DNA of 64,000 nucleotides from JAEUJM01 sp041918615 (GTDB lineage: Bacteria; Actinomycetota; Acidimicrobiia; Acidimicrobiales; DATDAH01), in contig JAYRVH010000077.1 in NCBI GenBank assembly GCA_041918615.1, positions 431,259-495,258 of the forward strand. The letters are read 5' to 3'. Position 1 is the first letter of the stretch. Every line of letters starts with the position of its first letter. The notes below the pieces were generated by a model. It ran no database searches, was not told the origin of the DNA, and saw nothing but the letters and a program-made list of their open reading frames with translations. The translations under genes and the position numbers were made by a program. This document shows, in pieces, positions 34,882-43,692 of the stretch.

Positions 34882-37385
34882 AAGCCGGGGCGGGCCTCGA
34901 GCTGGAGCATGGCACGCAGCGTGGCGTCGGCGAGCAGCCCGTCGCCGGCAGGGGTGTAGTGGAGACCGTCCTCGGCGCGTACCCGGACCATCTCGCCGTT
35001 CGGCCCGATCGGAAGGTCGTTCGCATACCCTCCGCCCGGCGGGCTCGAGACCGTCCCCCAGTCGATCTTCGGCACCGGGAACGTCCGGTAGATCGCGTTC
35101 AGGCGGGCCACGTGCTCCTCCATCGGGCCGTAGTAGCCGTTGGTCTGCACCGGTGGCGACAGGACCCAGAAGACCCGGGCGCCCCCGGCCGAGGCCCGCC
35201 GAATCATCTCCCTGGCGACCTGTTCCCATGTCCGGTAGGCGAGGTCGCTGTTCGGGAGCACCTCGGTGCCGTCGAGCAGGCGGTAGAGCTCAGGTGGCGG
35301 GTTGGCGTAGTCGCAGCACGCCTCGATGACGACGACGTCGGGATCGAAGTCGGCCACCCACCGGTCGATCTGCGTCAGCCAGTCGTTCTCCCCCTGGGGG
35401 TAGAGCGGACCCGTGCCCGGCCCACCCGCATATCCGGTGGTGATGCCGCGCTCGCTGAATCGGTCCCGGAAGAACGGGTAGGCCTGACCCATCACCGAGT
35501 CACCGACCAGGAGCACCCGATCCACCGACGGAGCCGTCGTCGCGGCCACGGGAACGGCGTTCTCGACGGCGTCCGCCTCGGCGGCGAGCGCGCTGGGCGA
35601 CGACGACGGGGACTCGATCGCCTCGGCGGCCTCGGCGAAGTCGCCGTTCGGCACGGGTGGCGGGTTGATCGTGACCAGGATCACCGAGACCGCCACCGTC
35701 GTGATCGCCGCGGGGGCGACGAGCCACGCCCGCGGCGACGTGAGCGCCACCCGTCTGCGGACGGGCTGCTCGAGGTACCGGTAGGACAACACGGACACGA
35801 GGAGCGTCAGGCCGACCCGGACACCGAACAGCGGCCCGAGGGCCAACCCGGTCCGCTCGGGCGTCAGCCAGAGGAAGATCGGCCAGTGGTAGAGGTACAC
35901 CCCGTAGGAGATCATCCCGAGGCGCACGATCATCGATTTCGAGAAGATCGCCTGGACCGGGCCCGCCACCTGCAGCGCGGACAGGATGAGCACTGCCGAG
36001 ACGACGGCGTAGAGGCCGAGCCCGCCCTCGAACAGCCACGATTCCTGCTGGCCGGTGTGCGACCACCAGTAGACCGTGAGACCGAGGGCCAGTACTCCCG
36101 CCGCGCCGATCGCGAGCACGGCACCGGCGCGGCGCAGCGGTCCCCGACCGAGCAACAGCAGGGCCAGGACCGCTCCCACGAGGAGCTCCGCGGCGCGGGT
36201 GAATGTCGAGTAGTAGACCCGCGCGGTGTCGAGGCCCGGCTCGTAGAGGTTGATCGTGAGCGCCACCGAGCCGACGGCGAGTGCCGCGAGGACGACGCCG
36301 AGCACCGCCCGTGAGCCACGAGCCGCTCGCAGCACGCCGAACACCAACAGCGGGAAGACGAGGTAGAACTGCTCCTCGATGGCCAATGACCAGAAGTGCT
36401 GGACGGGCGACGGCTGCGTGAAGAGGTCCGCGTAGGACTGGCCGGCCAGTATGAAGTGCCAGTTGGCAACGTAGGCCAACGCGGCGAGCACATCACCACG
36501 AAGTGCCTGCAACTGACTGGCATCGGCCACGAAGACGCCGAACAGCACCGAGATGCCCGCCAGGGCCGCGAGCGACGCCGGCATGAGCCGCCGGAATCGG
36601 CGGGTCCAGAAGTTGCGGAGATCGATCGCGCGCCGCCGCTCGTGCTCGGTGACGAGCAGCGTGGTGATCAGGAATCCAGACAGGGTGAAGAAGGTGGAAA
36701 CGCCGAGGAACCCACCCCTGGCCCATTCGAACTGACCATGGAAGAGAAGGACCCCGATCACGGCGAATCCCCGCAAGCCGTCGAGTGCCGGCTCATAGCG
36801 GATCTTCAGGCTCTCACCGGACGTCTTCGGTGCCACTGCCTGAATCGCGACCGGCTCGTCGGCCTGCGCGGGCTCATCCGACTCCTCCCGCTCGTCGGCC
36901 TGGTCCAGCTCGTCGGCCTGCTCGGGCTCATCCGACTCATCCGACTCATCGGGCTCATCCGACTCGTCGGGCTGCTCGGGGTCATCCGACTCATCGGGGT
37001 CATCCGACTCGTCGGGCTGCTCGGGGTCATCCGACTCATCGGGGTCATCCGACTCATCGGGCTCATCCGACTCATCGGGCTCATCCGACTCATCGGGCTC
37101 ATCCGACTCGTCGGGCTCATCCGACTCATCGGCCTGGTCCGGCTCATCCGACTCGTCGGGCTCATCCGACTCATCGGGCTCATCGGCCTGCTCGGGCTCG
37201 TCGGCCTGCTCGGGCTCGTCGGCCGGTTCGGCCTCGTCCCGCTCATCGGGCTCGTCGGCCTGTTCCGGCTCGTCGGGCTCGTCGGCCGGTTCAGCCTGTT
37301 CGGCCTCGTCGGGGTCTCCCACCTCGTCGGGACCCGCCGAGTCGGCGCCGAGGGCTCCTGCTTGCTCAGGCTTGGAATCGATCAT
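34878..37385 (-). CDS. OatA-type acyltransferase-3/SGNH protein with acidic repeat N-terminus
   Basis: An 835-aa membrane O-acyltransferase. Residues about 20-180 are a low-complexity acidic tract built on Asp-Glu-Pro-Asp-Glu-Ser units. Then comes acyltransferase-3 (YEPALDGLRGFAVIGVLLFHGQ with the catalytic His, FFTLSGFLITTLL, FWTRRFRRLMPA, SLAIEEQFYLVFP) with about ten helices. A C-terminal extracytoplasmic SGNH domain follows (VLLVGDSVMGQA; DGLHYTPAG). Such proteins carry acetyl groups across the membrane and O-acetylate surface glycans. The repeat tract precedes the first helix and should be cytoplasmic. No ribosome site is visible at ATG 37385. Confidence 0.85.
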   Translation of the reverse strand: MIDSKPEQAGALGADSAGPDEVGDPDEAEQAEPADEPDEPEQADEPDERDEAEPADEPEQADEPEQADEPDESDEPDESDEPDQADESDEPDESDEPDESDEPDESDEPDESDDPDESDDPEQPDESDDPDESDDPEQPDESDEPDESDESDEPEQADELDQADEREESDEPAQADEPVAIQAVAPKTSGESLKIRYEPALDGLRGFAVIGVLLFHGQFEWARGGFLGVSTFFTLSGFLITTLLVTEHERRRAIDLRNFWTRRFRRLMPASLAALAGISVLFGVFVADASQLQALRGDVLAALAYVANWHFILAGQSYADLFTQPSPVQHFWSLAIEEQFYLVFPLLVFGVLRAARGSRAVLGVVLAALAVGSVALTINLYEPGLDTARVYYSTFTRAAELLVGAVLALLLLGRGPLRRAGAVLAIGAAGVLALGLTVYWWSHTGQQESWLFEGGLGLYAVVSAVLILSALQVAGPVQAIFSKSMIVRLGMISYGVYLYHWPIFLWLTPERTGLALGPLFGVRVGLTLLVSVLSYRYLEQPVRRRVALTSPRAWLVAPAAITTVAVSVILVTINPPPVPNGDFAEAAEAIESPSSSPSALAAEADAVENAVPVAATTAPSVDRVLLVGDSVMGQAYPFFRDRFSERGITTGYAGGPGTGPLYPQGENDWLTQIDRWVADFDPDVVVIEACCDYANPPPELYRLLDGTEVLPNSDLAYRTWEQVAREMIRRASAGGARVFWVLSPPVQTNGYYGPMEEHVARLNAIYRTFPVPKIDWGTVSSPPGGGYANDLPIGPNGEMVRVRAEDGLHYTPAGDGLLADATLRAMLQLEARPGF
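36850..37330 (-). repeat. Imperfect tandem repeat coding Asp-Glu-Pro-Asp-Glu-Ser
   Basis: About 480 bp of short in-frame units (6, 9 and 18 bp, e.g. TCATCCGACTCATCGGGC on the plus strand) encode roughly 160 acidic residues. Some 50-60-bp blocks recur nearly unchanged (around 36960-37080), pointing to recent duplication or slippage. Not a CRISPR array: there are no spacers and the reading frame is kept throughout. Confidence 0.8.
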
Positions 37386-37490
37386 GGAGGAGGTTTCATC
37401 CGGGCGTGAGAGGACTGACCCTCGTCAGCCCTCCCTGCACACCGCCGGCACGTTCGGGCACTCTACCTGCGCCACCCCCGCGCTCCGGCG

Positions 37491-38372
37491 TCACCCCAGG
37501 CTGTTCGGGGGTGGCCCGTAACGCTCGGCCAGGTGGTCGCACACGGCGCGCCATCTGGCCGCCCCGTTGAAGCCCGGCCGTCGTCGGCCCGGTGCGACGA
37601 GGCCCAGCGCCAGCTGCAGCAGCGACATGACGAGACGCACGCTCCCGGCATACCGGCCGAAGTGCGACCGCACCAGCAACAGGGTGTTGCGCTCCTCCAG
37701 GTAGTCGACCACCGCCTCGCTGCCGCCCACCGCAGGGTTGCGGACCCTGGCGCCGCGCACCAGCCCGACCTCCCAGCCCGCCCTCCGGGCCCGCTCCCCC
37801 AGGTCGGCCTCCTCGCAGTACGCGAAGTAGCGCTCATCGAAGAGCCCGATCTCCTCCAGGCACGCACGACGAGCCAAGAAGAGCGTCCCGTGGGGATAGT
37901 CGACCGGCTCCCAGCCGTCGGTGACCGAGGCCGACCGCAGGATGCTCCCGAAGTACGGGTCGATGACCGTCGACGCACCGTCCCCCACGTCCGCGCTGAT
38001 CAGGCCTGCTCGGGGGCGCCGAGCGCCCTCGGCGAGCATGCGGGCGAGGCAATCGTCTGCCGGGAGGGCATCGTGTGGAGCGATCGCCACCCACTCCGTC
38101 GACGCCGCGTCGGCGAGCCATCCACGCAGACCCACGTTGGCTCCCGGGCCCCAGCCGAGGTTCTGATGCTGCTCCAGCAACCGGGGCGCACGGCCGAACT
38201 CGCCCCTCGCCGCAGCAAGACCCGTGCGCAGCACGGCCAACTGCGCCGGTGCCGACGCGTTGTCGACGATCACCGCGTGCACGGGCACACCCTGGGCCCC
38301 GAACCTCGCCAGGCTGGCGAGGCACCGCTCGGCCTGGTTCCAGTGGATCAGTACCACGGTCACCGGCCCCAT
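37491..38372 (-). CDS. Glycosyltransferase family 2 (rhamnosyltransferase-like)
   Basis: A 293-aa GT-A enzyme. VTVVLIHWNQAERCLASL at the N-terminus, VHAVIVDNASAP near 32 and HQNLGWGPGANVGLR near 70 fit WbbL-type rhamnosyl/galactosyl transferases. So does the late block EIGLFDERYFAYCEEADLGE, whose acidic EEADL supplies the catalytic base. A C-terminal amphipathic/hydrophobic patch (LVMSLLQLALGLVAP) may touch the membrane. Minus-strand TACCCT lies 9 nt before the ATG. It stands alone between the acyltransferase and the conservon. Confidence 0.8.
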   Translation of the reverse strand: MGPVTVVLIHWNQAERCLASLARFGAQGVPVHAVIVDNASAPAQLAVLRTGLAAARGEFGRAPRLLEQHQNLGWGPGANVGLRGWLADAASTEWVAIAPHDALPADDCLARMLAEGARRPRAGLISADVGDGASTVIDPYFGSILRSASVTDGWEPVDYPHGTLFLARRACLEEIGLFDERYFAYCEEADLGERARRAGWEVGLVRGARVRNPAVGGSEAVVDYLEERNTLLLVRSHFGRYAGSVRLVMSLLQLALGLVAPGRRRPGFNGAARWRAVCDHLAERYGPPPNSLG

Positions 38373-38381
38373 GGAGCAGGG

Positions 38382-38387
38382 AGGGTA
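38382..38387 (-). promoter_or_regulatory. -10 element of the GT2 gene
   Basis: TACCCT on the minus strand, 9 nt before ATG 38372, preceded by CGA. No Shine-Dalgarno sequence intervenes. Confidence 0.4.
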
Positions 38388-38417
38388 TCGACGCGACGCG
38401 TGGCACCGCGGCGGGAA

Positions 38418-39014
38418 TCAGAGCGACTTGAGCATCGCGTGCTGCACCAACTCGAGCAGCGCCGCCTTGGTCGACTCTCGATCGCGGGCGTCGCACAGGA
38501 TGAGCGGCACGTCGGCAGGGACCGCCAGCGCCTCGCGGACGTCGTTCACGTCGTGGGCGAGCATGCCGTGGAAGCAATTGACCGCCACGATGAACGGCAC
38601 GTCCTGGGATTCGAAATAGTCGACCGCCGGGAAGCAGTCGGCGAGCCTGTTGGTGTCGACGAGCACGATCGCGCCGATCGCGCCGCGCACCAGATCGTCC
38701 CACATGAACCGGAAGCGATCCTGACCGGGGGTGCCGAACAGGTAGAGGATCAGATCCTCGCCGAGGGAGACCCGGCCGAAGTCCATCGCCACCGTGGTGG
38801 AGGTCTTCCCGGCAGCCCCGCCGACGTCGTCGAGGCCGAGGCTCATCTTGGTCATCGCCGCCTCGGTGGTCAGCGGCTCGATCTCGGAGATCGAGCCCAC
38901 CAGCGTCGTCTTGCCCACCGCGAATCCTCCGGCGATGACGATCTTCACCGGGAGTGGCACCGCGGCCGTGTCTGTTGCGCCTGAGGCTGCTGCCTCAGAG
39001 TGCCTGAAGGCCAT
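38418..39014 (-). CDS. MglA/Ras-like GTPase of the conservon (CvnD-type)
   Basis: A 198-aa small GTPase. The P-loop is AGGFAVGKTTLVGS, the G3-like region is FGTPGQDRF, and LVDTNRLAD/VAVNCFHG takes the place of the usual NKxD. That layout is typical of the conservon GTPases of actinobacteria. It is the last gene of the operon HK-Roadblock-DUF742-GTPase and overlaps DUF742 by 20 bp. In characterised conservons these proteins form a membrane-associated, G-protein-like signalling complex. Confidence 0.88.
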   Translation of the reverse strand: MAFRHSEAAASGATDTAAVPLPVKIVIAGGFAVGKTTLVGSISEIEPLTTEAAMTKMSLGLDDVGGAAGKTSTTVAMDFGRVSLGEDLILYLFGTPGQDRFRFMWDDLVRGAIGAIVLVDTNRLADCFPAVDYFESQDVPFIVAVNCFHGMLAHDVNDVREALAVPADVPLILCDARDRESTKAALLELVQHAMLKSL

Positions 39015-39366
39015 TGAGCACCCTTTCGAGAAGCTTGATGTCGGGTCGGTCGTTCGGCGTGGCTTGGGGACGGTTCGTGTCGAGCAGGCCCTCGGCCTTC
39101 ATGTCACCGACGAGCACCCGGACCACACCAAGGGGCACTCGGAGATGGGCGGAGAGCTCCGCCACCGACAACGGCGCTGCGCACATGGTCGCTATCTGCT
39201 TCTGCTCGAGCACGAGCCGGGGAACCGCCGACTGGCCCTGAGGTGTGGTGCGGATGAGCGTCTCGATCGGGAGGTCCGACACAGGGCGCGTCCGTCCACC
39301 GGTCAGCGCGTAAGGCCGCAGGCGAGCGCCCAACCGCCGGTCGCCCTGCTCGTCCACCGGAGTCAT
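38995..39366 (-). CDS. DUF742 protein of the conservon (CvnC-type)
   Basis: A 123-aa protein; ATG 39366 overlaps the Roadblock stop as ATGA, and the longer open frame is not used. RLRPYALTGGRTRP near the N-terminus and a winged-helix-like core (LSVAELSAHLRVPLGVVRVLVGDMKAEGLL is the region, residues about 66-95) define DUF742. The protein is the third member of the conservon; partner proteins in this family bind each other. It may bind DNA through the winged helix, but that is untested. Confidence 0.87.
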   Translation of the reverse strand: MTPVDEQGDRRLGARLRPYALTGGRTRPVSDLPIETLIRTTPQGQSAVPRLVLEQKQIATMCAAPLSVAELSAHLRVPLGVVRVLVGDMKAEGLLDTNRPQATPNDRPDIKLLERVLNGLQAL

Positions 39367-39785
39367 CGCGGAAGGGCACCCTGCAGCTCTGCCCGAAGCT
39401 CCGGAGTGAGAACGCTGCCCGCCTTGTCGACCATGACGGCCATCTCGTACCCGACCAGACCGACGTCGCACTCCGCCGACGCCACGACCGCGAGACTCGA
39501 TCCGTCACTGATGCCGGTGACGAAGAGGAAGGCGTTCTCCATCTCGACGATCACCTCGTTCACCGCTCCGCCGCCGAATCGACCCGCGGCGCCATAGGCG
39601 AGGCCGATGAGGCCCGAGGCGACCGCGGCGAAGCGATCAGCAGAATCTCGGTCCAAGCCACTCGAAAGGGCCATCGGCAGACCGTCGGAGGAGACCACGA
39701 CCGCCTCATGGACGCCCGACACACGGTCAACGAAGTGGTTGACGAGCCAATTCAGGTTCTGCGCTTCGGGACTGAGGCCGTTCAT
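39363..39785 (-). CDS. Roadblock/LC7 protein of the conservon (CvnB-type)
   Basis: A 140-aa Roadblock/LC7-fold protein: LNWLVNHFVDRVSGVHEAVV at the N-terminus, VVSSDGLPMALSSGLDR next, and a C-terminal VGYEMAVMVDKAG. Such proteins pair with MglA-like GTPases and can act as activating partners. It overlaps the kinase gene (ATGA) and the DUF742 gene (ATGA), so all four conservon proteins are translationally coupled. Confidence 0.9.
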   Translation of the reverse strand: MNGLSPEAQNLNWLVNHFVDRVSGVHEAVVVSSDGLPMALSSGLDRDSADRFAAVASGLIGLAYGAAGRFGGGAVNEVIVEMENAFLFVTGISDGSSLAVVASAECDVGLVGYEMAVMVDKAGSVLTPELRAELQGALPR

Positions 39786-42736
39786 GTCCCCTCCTCGGGG
39801 TGCTCGGATGATGGCGACGGGGATCGGTTCGGCCGGCGGCCGTGCTGCAGGCCACTTCGATAGCGGGACAACATGGCCTGCACCTCCTGGGGAGATCGCT
39901 GAGTGGCGGAAACGGCGGGACGCCCGTCGGCGGCGGGTCGACGCGACGGCGTCGGTGCCACCGGCTTGGCCGAACGCTGCACGAGACCTGCCGACGTCAA
40001 CCGCTGACCAGTGACGCGCGACAGCTTCGCGGGCGCGCTACGAGACTCCGGCGCCGGGTGGGGCGCCGGCGAGGACGGCGCCGGGGGTGCAGCCGGCGAA
40101 GGCGGGACCGAAGCGTCCAGCGGTGGCGGGGGCGGTGGCGGTGGCGGCGGTGGCGGCGGTGGCGGCGGCGGCGCCTCGGACACAGGCGGCCGGTCCGCCT
40201 GGTGCTGACCGCCGGGCCGGGCCGACGTGCCGCGGTCCGGGGGGCCGACCAGCGAGGCCAACCCCTCTTCGAAGGCGGCACCCTCGGGAAGCGCCTCATG
40301 CAGGCTCGTCGGCGATCCGGCCGGCGCGCCTCCACCGGGCATCGATGGAGCCGACGGCTCTGCGAACAGGGGGAAGTCGCCTCCAGCAGGTGCCCCGTTC
40401 GGCGGGGCTGCCCCGAAGGGACCGAAGGCCGTGTTGTCGGGGGAGAACGGCAGGTCCTCGCCGGACAGCTCGGGGAAGCCGGCAGTCTGGTGGTCCGGCG
40501 GGGCCCAGAAGTCCGCCGCGGGCGACGAGGTCACCGACGGCGGCTGACCCTGGGGTGGAGGGGTTTGCCCATCCCACGGCGCGACCGGTGGGACCTGGGG
40601 CGGGGTTCCTTCGATCGGCCCGACGTCGGCTCCGCTGAACGGTGAGAGTGTCGGCAGCACCGGCGGCGCAGGGGTGTCGTCCACGGGCGGCGACTCGGCG
40701 AACAGCGCACCGACCGGCGGCATCGGGGGCGGCTCGGGCACCGGGGGCACTGCCGTCGGTCCGCCGTCGGCCGACGGGACCGGCTCGCCCGCCTCTCGCG
40801 TGCCGATCGGCGCATCCACGAGCGGTGTGCCGCCGTCCGACACCAGGTCTGGCGGCAGTGAGACCATCGCGCTGATGCCGCCGGCCGGAGCCGCGACCAG
40901 GCGCACGCCGATACCGAACCGGGACGCAAGGCGGCCGATCACGATGAATCCCAGCGAACGCGACAGCGCCAGCCCGACGAGCGGCGGGTAGGCCATGGTT
41001 CGGTTCGCTGCGGTGATCTGCTCGGCGCTCATGCCGATCCCCTGATCGGAGACCGTGATCAGGTAGCCGGCGTCCTCGGTCCGCTGACCGACCACCTCGA
41101 CGTGGGTCTCCGGTGGCGAGAACTGCGTCGCGTTCTCCATCAACTCCGAGAGCAGGTGAGCGACGTCGACCGCCACATTGCCGCCCACCATGACCTCGTC
41201 CAGTGCGAGGAGGTTGACACGCGTGAAGTCCTCCACCTCGCCGATGGCCACGCGAACCACATCGGCCAGCGCCACCGGCCGGGCGCGTCGACGTGGAGGC
41301 TCGGCTCCGGCGAGGACCAAAAGGCTCTCGGCGTTCCGACGCATCCGGGTCGCCAGGTGGTCGAGCTTGAAGAGGTGCTCGAGTTGGTCGGGGTCTTCCT
41401 CGCGTGCCTCGAGCTCGTCGATGAACTCGATCTGGCGGTCGAGCAGCGACTGGTTGCGCCGGGCGAGGTTCACGAAGATGTCGCCGATGCCCTTGCGGAG
41501 CAGGGCAGCCTGTTCCGCCGCCACCTCGAGGGTCACGTTCTGGATCGCGTTGAACGCCTCGGCGAGCTGGCCGATCTCGTCGCGCGATCGGACCTCCATC
41601 GACTCGAGGACGGGTGGCTCACTGGCGGCCACCGCCTCTGGCGACCGGAGCTCTTCCACCAGCCGCGGGATCCGCTCGGAGGAGAGGACGTTCGCCGCCT
41701 TCGTCAGCTTCCGAAGCGGTCGGGTGGTCGCCCGTGCCACCACGGACGCCAGGAGCAGGGCGACGAGCGTCGCACCCGCCGCACCCGCGAGGTAGAGGCG
41801 GACCGCCTTCTCGGCCGCGAAGCTCTGGGCCGAGGCCTGCCTCGTGACAGCGGTCAGGATCGCTTCCTCGACGGCCTTGTAGGCGTCGAGCCGATCCACC
41901 GAGGCAGCGATCCAGTCCTCGACCGGCACGTCCGACCGCCCGCTCCCGCCGAGCGCACCGGCGGCGATGATCTCCGCCTGCAGCGCGTCCGCCTCCTGTA
42001 CCGCCGCTGAGCCGAGCGCGTCGCGGAGCCGTGCCTTGAAGCCGGCGCTCTGCGACTCGTCGAACCGCTCGAGATGCCCGTCCTCTTCTCTGTCGGCCGT
42101 CACGAGGGCATCGAGCTGCCCTTCCTCGAACCCGCCGGAGGCGAGGACCGCGGTCACGCCGGCGGCAACGACGGCGCTGTCCTCCTTCGCCCTCGCCAGC
42201 GCGACGTAGTCGTTGAAGGACGCCGCCAGCTCGGGGACGGCGGTGCTACCTGCGACCTCGGCGTCGACCGCTAGGAGCGCGTCGACCACCCCTGCGTACC
42301 CGTCGATGGCGGCTTGGACGCTGAGCTCGGAGCCGTCGACCGCGCTCCGGATCTCGTCCAGCCCGTTCAACTGCGACCGGGCGGCGATCAGTCGCTCGCG
42401 CATGCCGGCGCTGGCCGACGAGACGTCGATACGCGCCAAGAGAGACTCGAGGCGGCCGATCGCGGCATCGGTGACCTCACGCTGACGCACCAGCTCCTCG
42501 CCGCCGAGCTGGCCACCGCTGGCGAGGAACTCGGCGGTCAGGATGCGCTCCAACTGCAGCTCGTGGACGACGGTCGAGCTGGCCGAGGCGACCTCGGCGA
42601 GCCGCTCCACCTCATTGGCCGACTTCGCATCGGCGAGGCGCTCTTGAACGCCGATACCAGCCAAGACCGCGAGCACCAGCAATGGCGCGACGAGGACGGT
42701 CAGGATCTTGGTACCGACCTTCATGTTTCTGAGCAT
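39782..42736 (-). CDS. Nitrate-sensor-type histidine kinase of the conservon (CvnA-type)
   Basis: A 984-aa membrane sensor. ATG 42736 has an AGGGG site; codons before it are shadow. Helix 1 is about residues 9-28, and a nitrate/nitrite-sensing-like helical sensor domain follows to about 310. Helix 2, then HAMP (about 320-400), the conserved LDHLATRMRRNAESLLVL and an ATPase with SELMENATQFSPP (N box) and SDQGIGM (G box) come next. The last 330 residues are Pro-rich and disordered, with 17 consecutive prolines. No response regulator is nearby, as usual for conservons. Confidence 0.87.
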   Translation of the reverse strand: MLRNMKVGTKILTVLVAPLLVLAVLAGIGVQERLADAKSANEVERLAEVASASSTVVHELQLERILTAEFLASGGQLGGEELVRQREVTDAAIGRLESLLARIDVSSASAGMRERLIAARSQLNGLDEIRSAVDGSELSVQAAIDGYAGVVDALLAVDAEVAGSTAVPELAASFNDYVALARAKEDSAVVAAGVTAVLASGGFEEGQLDALVTADREEDGHLERFDESQSAGFKARLRDALGSAAVQEADALQAEIIAAGALGGSGRSDVPVEDWIAASVDRLDAYKAVEEAILTAVTRQASAQSFAAEKAVRLYLAGAAGATLVALLLASVVARATTRPLRKLTKAANVLSSERIPRLVEELRSPEAVAASEPPVLESMEVRSRDEIGQLAEAFNAIQNVTLEVAAEQAALLRKGIGDIFVNLARRNQSLLDRQIEFIDELEAREEDPDQLEHLFKLDHLATRMRRNAESLLVLAGAEPPRRRARPVALADVVRVAIGEVEDFTRVNLLALDEVMVGGNVAVDVAHLLSELMENATQFSPPETHVEVVGQRTEDAGYLITVSDQGIGMSAEQITAANRTMAYPPLVGLALSRSLGFIVIGRLASRFGIGVRLVAAPAGGISAMVSLPPDLVSDGGTPLVDAPIGTREAGEPVPSADGGPTAVPPVPEPPPMPPVGALFAESPPVDDTPAPPVLPTLSPFSGADVGPIEGTPPQVPPVAPWDGQTPPPQGQPPSVTSSPAADFWAPPDHQTAGFPELSGEDLPFSPDNTAFGPFGAAPPNGAPAGGDFPLFAEPSAPSMPGGGAPAGSPTSLHEALPEGAAFEEGLASLVGPPDRGTSARPGGQHQADRPPVSEAPPPPPPPPPPPPPPPPPLDASVPPSPAAPPAPSSPAPHPAPESRSAPAKLSRVTGQRLTSAGLVQRSAKPVAPTPSRRPAADGRPAVSATQRSPQEVQAMLSRYRSGLQHGRRPNRSPSPSSEHPEEGT
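40121..40171 (-). repeat. Microsatellite coding 17 prolines
   Basis: A 51-bp run of GGTGGC/GGC units (plus strand) encodes 17 consecutive prolines in the disordered tail of the conservon kinase. Copy number could vary in frame by slippage. Confidence 0.75.
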
Positions 42737-42963
42737 TGCGGGCCCCTGTGTCGTCGAACGGCTTCCACCGCGACCCAGGGCCACCCGCTCCGCACCGAAG
42801 CCGGGTCCCTGGACTGGTCATCCAATCGACCGTCGATCCCTGGAGTTGAGCCGAGGGGACGTCGGCGCTCGTCGGCTCCCTCGGGGGCTTCTGGCCTGCG
42901 GTCACCCCCTTAAGGGCTTCGGTCGTCCGCGCGCCGCCAACCGGTCGGCGATACGGTCAGGGG
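42737..42963. promoter_or_regulatory. Divergent control region, conservon versus DUF4388 gene
   Basis: This 227-bp gap is the longest in the window apart from the right end. Plus-strand TACGGT (42952-42957) lies 6 nt before GTG 42964, a leaderless promoter. A perfect 10-bp palindrome CCCTTAAGGG (42907-42916) sits about 35 bp upstream of that -10 and is operator-like. I see no convincing -10 for the conservon, and no coding potential here. Confidence 0.45.
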
Positions 42964-43692
42964 GTGGCCGTCGAAGACCCGCTTGTCGGTGCCGGTGTTC
43001 GCGAAGGAACACTCGGCGAGATCCCGCTGCCCAACCTGCTCCGCTCGCTCGCCGCCTCGAGGAGCCACGGCATTCTGCACCTCTCCGGCAGCTACTCGAG
43101 CATCGTCTGCTTCAGGGACGGTGGTATCTACCTCGCCCACGCCGAGACCGGGCCGTCGCTACGCCAGGTTTTCCTTTCCTCGGGTGTGAGCGAGGAGAAA
43201 TGGGACAGCGCGACCGAAGCCACCCGCCAGGGCGGGACGCTGATCGAAGCGCTCCTCGCCGTCGGCGAGGCCTCACCGGAACGGATTCGCTCGGCACTCT
43301 ACGAGCACACGCTCAGCACCCTCTTCGAGCTCCTGGTGCCCAACTCCAACCTCTTCCGATTCGGCGCCGACGAGACCCACCAACTGGGCGCCGCCTTCCT
43401 CTTCCCGGTCGATGACGTGCTCGATGCCGCGACGAATCGGCTGGCCGAGTTCACCGAGATCGCCCGGTCGGTCCCCTCCACCGCAACCGTCATGGGAGTG
43501 TCCCCCCGACTGCCGGTCGGCGCCGCCGAGATCAGGTTGACGGCAATCGAGTGGCAGGTGCTGGCTGCGATCGACGGGCGCGCCTCCGTCGCCGAGATCA
43601 TCACCACGGTCGGCCAGAGTGCCTTCACGGTCTTCAGCACCCTCCACCACCTGCTCCAGGTGGGCGCGATCGGGCGTGTCGGTCCTGACTGA
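42964..43692 (+). CDS. DUF4388 domain protein
   Basis: A 242-aa soluble protein. The N-terminal domain (GTLGEIPLPNLLRSL, then GILHLSG and IVCFRDGGIYLAHAET, residues about 15-60) is the DUF4388 pattern found in bacterial signalling proteins. The C-terminal part (EWQVLAAIDGRASVAEIITT through HHLLQVGAIGR) looks like a winged helix. GTG 42964 follows a -10 by 6 nt. It is divergent from the conservon, so a shared pathway is plausible but unproven. The CapA-like gene starts inside its end. Confidence 0.75.
   Translation: MAVEDPLVGAGVREGTLGEIPLPNLLRSLAASRSHGILHLSGSYSSIVCFRDGGIYLAHAETGPSLRQVFLSSGVSEEKWDSATEATRQGGTLIEALLAVGEASPERIRSALYEHTLSTLFELLVPNSNLFRFGADETHQLGAAFLFPVDDVLDAATNRLAEFTEIARSVPSTATVMGVSPRLPVGAAEIRLTAIEWQVLAAIDGRASVAEIITTVGQSAFTVFSTLHHLLQVGAIGRVGPD

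Noticed and set aside
36850..37330. Possible CRISPR array because of dense short repeats
   Set aside because: No unique spacers of constant length; the units are in frame and encode an acidic tract within a membrane acyltransferase.
37386..37395. Ribosome binding site before the acidic-repeat acyltransferase
   Set aside because: The minus-strand sequence before ATG 37385 is CCTCCTCC, an anti-Shine-Dalgarno-like sequence, not a binding site.
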